DNA of 64,000 nt. It comes from CAVRTM01 sp963696105. Lineage in GTDB: Bacteria > Actinomycetota > Actinomycetes > Actinomycetales > Dermatophilaceae. A program made the translations under genes and the position numbers. Location of the stretch: positions 62,001-126,000 of the forward strand of contig CAVOIP010000002.1 in assembly GCA_963696105.1 (NCBI GenBank), given 5' to 3'. The notes beneath the pieces were generated by a model. That model made no database searches. It was not told where the DNA came from and saw only the letters and a program-made list of their open reading frames with translations. Below, piece by piece: positions 59,833 to 64,000 of the stretch (the stretch's first letter is position 1; each line of letters begins with the position of its first letter).

Positions 59833-60858
59833 GTGAGCGTCGCACCTGAGGGTCGCCGGATGCTGCGCGTCGAGGCGCGCAACGCCGAGACGCCGATCGA
59901 GCGCAAGCCCGAATGGATCCGTACGACGGCGAAGATGGGCCCGGCCTACACCGAGCTGCGTTCGCTGGTGAAGACCGAGGGCCTGCACACGGTGTGCCAG
60001 GAGGCGGGCTGTCCCAACATCTTCGAGTGCTGGGAGGACCGCGAGGCGACGTTCCTCATCGGTGGCGAGCAGTGCACCCGCCGCTGTGACTTCTGCCAGA
60101 TCGACACCGGCCGCCCCGAGGACCTCGACCGTGACGAGCCGCGCCGCGTCGCCGAGTCCGTGCAGCAGATGGGTCTGCGCTACGCCACCATCACCGGCGT
60201 CGCCCGCGACGACCTGCCCGACGGCGGCTCGTGGCTCTACGCCGAGACGATCCGCCAGGTGCACGAGCTCAACCCGGGCACCGGCGTGGAGATCCTCGTC
60301 CCCGACTTCAACGCGGTCCCCGAGCTGGTCGCCGAGGTGATCGACGCCCGTCCGGAGGTGTGGGCGCACAACGTCGAGACGGTGCCGCGCATCTTCAAGC
60401 GGATCCGCCCCGCCTTCCGCTACGAGCGGTCGTTGTCGGTCATCACCATGGGCCGCGACGCCGGGCTGGTGACCAAGTCCAACCTCATCCTGGGCATGGG
60501 TGAGGAGGCGCACGAGATCGAGCAGGCGCTGCGCGACCTGCACGAGGCCGGCACCGACCTGATCACGATCACGCAGTACCTCCGGCCCTCCCCCCGCCAC
60601 CACCCGGTGGACCGCTGGGTCAAGCCCGAGGAGTTCGTGCGCTGGTCCGAGCTCGCCGAGGAGATCGGCTTCAAGGGCGTCATGAGCGGGCCGCTGGTGC
60701 GCTCGTCCTACCGTGCCGGCCGGCTGTGGGCGCAGGCGATGAAGCGCTCGGGACGCCCCGTGCCCGAGGAGCTGTCCCACCTCGCCCAGGCGGCGGACTC
60801 CCCCGCCCGCCAGGAGGCTGCCTCGCTGGTCGAGCGTCGCCTGACCGGCGTCTCCTGA
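59833..60858 (+). CDS. lipA: Lipoyl synthase
   Basis: A 341-residue radical SAM enzyme. The auxiliary cluster is bound by C-x4-C-x5-C in CQEAGCPNIFEC near 56-67, the SAM cluster by CTRRCDFCQI near 82-91 and a final RSSYRAG near 294-300 supplies the conserved Ser-Ser motif. It inserts two sulfur atoms into octanoyl groups delivered by LipB. AAGGGAG lies upstream of GTG 59833. A TAGTCT box at 59761 is a candidate promoter, which would give a leader of about 65 bases. Confidence 0.97.
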   Translation: MSVAPEGRRMLRVEARNAETPIERKPEWIRTTAKMGPAYTELRSLVKTEGLHTVCQEAGCPNIFECWEDREATFLIGGEQCTRRCDFCQIDTGRPEDLDRDEPRRVAESVQQMGLRYATITGVARDDLPDGGSWLYAETIRQVHELNPGTGVEILVPDFNAVPELVAEVIDARPEVWAHNVETVPRIFKRIRPAFRYERSLSVITMGRDAGLVTKSNLILGMGEEAHEIEQALRDLHEAGTDLITITQYLRPSPRHHPVDRWVKPEEFVRWSELAEEIGFKGVMSGPLVRSSYRAGRLWAQAMKRSGRPVPEELSHLAQAADSPARQEAASLVERRLTGVS

Positions 60859-60861
60859 CGG

Positions 60862-60867
60862 TAGGCT
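60862..60867 (+). promoter_or_regulatory. -10 element TAGGCT of a leaderless promoter
   Basis: TAGGCT lies 7 bases upstream of the ATG at 60875 of the DUF4191 gene, directly after the lipA stop. Confidence 0.5.
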
Positions 60868-60874
60868 GAACCTC

Positions 60875-61603
60875 ATGGCCCGCAAGGATTCCGCTCCCTC
60901 CAGCACGCCCAAGAAGCCGGGCCGCGTCGCCCAGATGCGTCAGGTGTTCACGGCCGCCCACGCCGTCGACCCGATGATCGGCTGGTGGATGGCGCTGGCC
61001 GCACTCGCCGTCGTGATCGTCCTCGTGGTGGTCGGCATCCTCGTCGGCCACTGGGTGTACTTCCTGGTCCTCAGCATCCCGCTGGCGGCGCTGGCCGCGG
61101 CCTTCGTGCTGTCGCGCCGGGCCGAGAGCGCGGCCTACCGCTCGATCGAGGGCCAGCCCGGTGCGGCCGGCGCCTCGCTCTCGGCGCTGCGCCGCGGCTG
61201 GTACTACGACCAGCAGCCGGTGGCCGCGGAGGCCCAGCGCGCCGGTGACGTGAGCTCGGCCGCGATGGTGTTCCGCGCGGTCGGCCGCCCGGGCGTGGTG
61301 CTGCTGGCCGAGGGCCCCGCCGGCCGGGCCACCCGGCTGGCCGAGGCGGAGCGCAAGAAGGTCAGCCGTGTCGTCCCCGGCGTGCCGGTCAGCGTCGTCC
61401 GTGTCGGTGAGGGCGGCGAGGGTGTCGTCTCGGTCCGCAAGGTCGCGCGCACGCTGACGAAGATGAAGCCGGTGATCACCAAGGAGGAGGCCTCGGCCGT
61501 CAACAAGCGGCTCAAGGCCCTGGGCGGCATCCGCCCGCCCGTGCCCAAGGGCGTCGACCCCAACCGCGCCCGCGTCGACCGCAAGGCCATGCGCGGCCGC
61601 TGA
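60875..61603 (+). CDS. DUF4191 family membrane protein
   Basis: A 242-residue actinobacterial protein. Two membrane helices lie near residues 37-55 and 60-78. The remainder is cytoplasmic and conserved (RSIEGQPGAAGASLSALRRG, then VFRAVGRPGVVLLAEGP and KVSRVVPGVPV). It always seems to follow lipA in actinobacteria (Rv2219 in M. tuberculosis). The function is unknown; a link to lipoate metabolism is only contextual. Confidence 0.9.
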   Translation: MARKDSAPSSTPKKPGRVAQMRQVFTAAHAVDPMIGWWMALAALAVVIVLVVVGILVGHWVYFLVLSIPLAALAAAFVLSRRAESAAYRSIEGQPGAAGASLSALRRGWYYDQQPVAAEAQRAGDVSSAAMVFRAVGRPGVVLLAEGPAGRATRLAEAERKKVSRVVPGVPVSVVRVGEGGEGVVSVRKVARTLTKMKPVITKEEASAVNKRLKALGGIRPPVPKGVDPNRARVDRKAMRGR

Positions 61604-61677
61604 CCGCCCGTCCCCATTTGTCTCTCGGGCTACGGCCGACCGGGCGGGCTGAGCGGACGGGCTGAGCGGCGTACCCG

Positions 61678-62145
61678 TCAGGACCGGCGGATCACCACGG
61701 TGCCGGCGACGCGGTCGTGCAGTCCGCGGTCGTCGCGGTCCCAGATGAGCGGCGGGATCGCGAGGACGAGAAGGATGGTGCGGGCCAGAGCAGCCACCGG
61801 TCCGGGCAGACCACCGGCGACGCGGACGACCTGCAGGCCCATGACGCGGTGGCCGATGGTGAAGCCGATCGTGCCCACCAGGAACAGGTTCTCCGCGGCG
61901 AAGACGGCCAGCGGCTTGAAGCTGTCCGAGTCACCCCCGACGATGCTGTAGCTCCACAACCACGAGGCGATCAGGCTGCACAGGGCCCAGTCGATCAGCA
62001 CCCCCACCAGCCGACGACCGAACCGGGCGACCGAGCCCGGACCATGGTCCGGCAGACCGAGGCGGCTGCCCGGGTAGCTCCCGTCGGCGCGGGCGGGGCT
62101 GCGGGGGCCTTCGAGCCAGGAGCCGATGTCTTTGCGGTTGACCAC
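61678..62145 (-). CDS. RDD family membrane protein
   Basis: A 155-residue protein with three membrane helices. FGRRLVGVLIDWALCSLIAS near 43-62 carries the Arg-Asp pattern that names the family; LFLVGTIGFTIGHRVMGLQVVR near 86-107 and WDRDDRGLHDRVAGTVVIRR near 135-154 are the other conserved blocks. RDD proteins are implicated in ion exchange. GTG 62145 has TAGCCT 6 bases upstream. It is divergent from glnA, as in M. tuberculosis. Confidence 0.9.
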   Translation of the reverse strand: MVNRKDIGSWLEGPRSPARADGSYPGSRLGLPDHGPGSVARFGRRLVGVLIDWALCSLIASWLWSYSIVGGDSDSFKPLAVFAAENLFLVGTIGFTIGHRVMGLQVVRVAGGLPGPVAALARTILLVLAIPPLIWDRDDRGLHDRVAGTVVIRRS

Positions 62146-62151
62146 CCCACA

Positions 62152-62157
62152 AGGCTA
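62152..62157 (-). promoter_or_regulatory. -10 element TAGCCT of a leaderless promoter
   Basis: TAGCCT on the minus strand lies 6 bases upstream of the GTG at 62145 of the RDD gene, close to the GlnR-type operator of glnA. Confidence 0.45.
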
Positions 62158-62175
62158 GTCGAGGCCCGAACGCGC

Positions 62176-62213
62176 GTAACACCGGCGAAACACTCGGGTC
62201 ACGGTCGAGAAAT
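62176..62213 (+). promoter_or_regulatory. GlnR-type operator upstream of glnA
   Basis: Four half-sites in the order a-b-a-b are spaced exactly 6 bases apart: GTAAC (62176-62180), GAAAC (62187-62191), GTCAC (62198-62202) and GAAAT (62209-62213). This is the GTNAC-n6-GAAAC pattern of GlnR boxes in Streptomyces and relatives. It ends 10 bases before the candidate -10 box, so nitrogen-dependent activation of glnA is expected. Confidence 0.75.
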
Positions 62214-62223
62214 CCGCTCGCGT

Positions 62224-62229
62224 TAGGGT
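62224..62229 (+). promoter_or_regulatory. -10 element TAGGGT of the glnA promoter
   Basis: TAGGGT lies 10 bases after the GlnR-type operator and 55 bases before the glnA ATG. The leader ends in AGGAGG (62275-62280). Confidence 0.5.
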
Positions 62230-62284
62230 CGTCTCGACGCATCACGGGTCGGCACTCCGGCCGGGCCCCACCACAGGAGGTTGG

Positions 62285-63713
<1,429 letters not shown>

Positions 63714-63764
63714 CAGACACCGGCGACCATCGCCGGATTCCGTTACACCGCAACGCCTTTGCTG

Positions 63765-63792
63765 ACGCGGGTCCCCTGACGGGGGCCCGCGT
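63765..63792 (+). terminator. Terminator hairpin after glnA
   Basis: A 12-base stem with one G-T pair (63765-63776 with 63781-63792) and 4-base loop, followed after 8 bases by TTTT. A second small hairpin (CCGGCGA/TCGCCGG) lies right after the glnA stop at 63719-63735. Confidence 0.75.
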
Positions 63793-63880
63793 TGGCACTG
63801 TTTTGGCACAAAGACCTGTTGTGGTGCAGATCACAGCACGGGCGACTGCGCTCCGTCTGGCCTCGCGCACGGACAGAGCC

Positions 63881-64000
63881 ATGACAACAACCAACGCCCT
63901 GAGTCGGGCCGACCTGCTGGACCCGGTCTTCACCATTGAGCACGTCGCGGCCCTGTTCCACGTCAGCGTGGACACCGCCCGCGAGTACACCTACCGGCAG
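63881..64000 (+). CDS. Helix-turn-helix (excisionase-like) protein, N-terminal fragment
   Basis: Forty residues from ATG 63881 to the end of the window. VFTIEHVAALFHVSVDTARE at 16-35 is a winged-helix/MerR-type DNA-binding helix-turn-helix of the excisionase (HTH_17) kind. The rest lies outside. It is placed after the glnA terminator, so it has its own promoter. Function cannot be said from this part. Confidence 0.55.
   Translation, partial: MTTTNALSRADLLDPVFTIEHVAALFHVSVDTAREYTYRQ

Overview
The window is 64 kb of very GC-rich chromosome from an actinobacterium (class Actinomycetia). The evidence is an aa3/bcc respiratory supercomplex of actinobacterial type (ctaE-qcrCAB, ctaF, ctaD, ctaC), many DUF families confined to actinobacteria (DUF3043, DUF4191, DUF5302), overlapping GTGA/ATGA start-stops, frequent GTG starts and TANNNT -10 boxes directly upstream of start codons. 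The gene order trpD - ctaE - qcrCAB ... ctaF/ctaC - adoK-like kinase - erpA - glycerate kinase ... cobS - gcvT - pepA/B - sucB/dlaT - epimerase - lipB - lipA - DUF4191 - RDD - glnA follows, as I recall it, the Mycobacterium tuberculosis segment Rv2192c-Rv2220 with insertions. This is conserved core chromosome; no mobile element, CRISPR array, tRNA or rRNA was found. The genus cannot be fixed from the sequence alone.

Layout. 0-9.5 kb: tail of an acyl-CoA ligase, a polytopic glycosyltransferase-like protein, a tightly overlapping cluster on the minus strand (gluzincin-like lipoprotein, M48 protease, NUDIX hydrolase), a DinB protein, a DnaQ-UvrC fusion nuclease, a stand-alone AsnC-type sensor domain, trpD and an atypical receiver-domain protein. 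9.5-20 kb: respiratory chain genes, interrupted by two metallo/P-loop genes and an L,D-transpeptidase. 20-25.8 kb: NifS-like/TusA pair, aat, adenosine-kinase-like PfkB kinase, erpA, glycerate kinase and a phosphoesterase. 25.8-36.8 kb: a two-part glycosyltransferase, nadA, an M20 peptidase, DUF3043, a class-III aminotransferase, a serine hydrolase, siroheme synthase, a GNAT and YjbQ. 36.8-42.75 kb: a cobalamin-riboswitch operon encoding a secreted, C-terminally anchored protein, an ECF transporter (T, fused A-A, S), CobU and CobS. 42.9-50.9 kb: gcvT, pepA, lpd, sucB and small proteins. 50.9-64 kb: a non-RD Ser/Thr kinase, peptidase E, an oxidoreductase, an MMPL transporter, lipB, an ABC-2 exporter, lipA, DUF4191, RDD, glnA and the start of an HTH protein.

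How the genes work together. Lipoate synthesis and attachment (lipB, lipA) sits with its main clients (sucB, lpd, gcvT). The riboswitch operon couples corrinoid uptake to nucleotide-loop assembly (CobU, CobS). glnA carries a four-half-site GlnR-type operator, indicating nitrogen control.

Sequence quality. Ten or so genes are interrupted by single-base frameshifts although their protein sequence is otherwise well conserved: ctaC, ctaD, ctaF, ldt, the NifS-like gene, tusA, aat, the PfkB kinase, the class-III aminotransferase, sucB and glnA. The density is extreme at 19.0-23.2 kb and near zero in flanking stretches. Because several of these genes are normally indispensable, I read most of the breaks as residual sequencing or assembly indels, not true decay. 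Each such entry is typed pseudogene only because the reading frame is not intact here.
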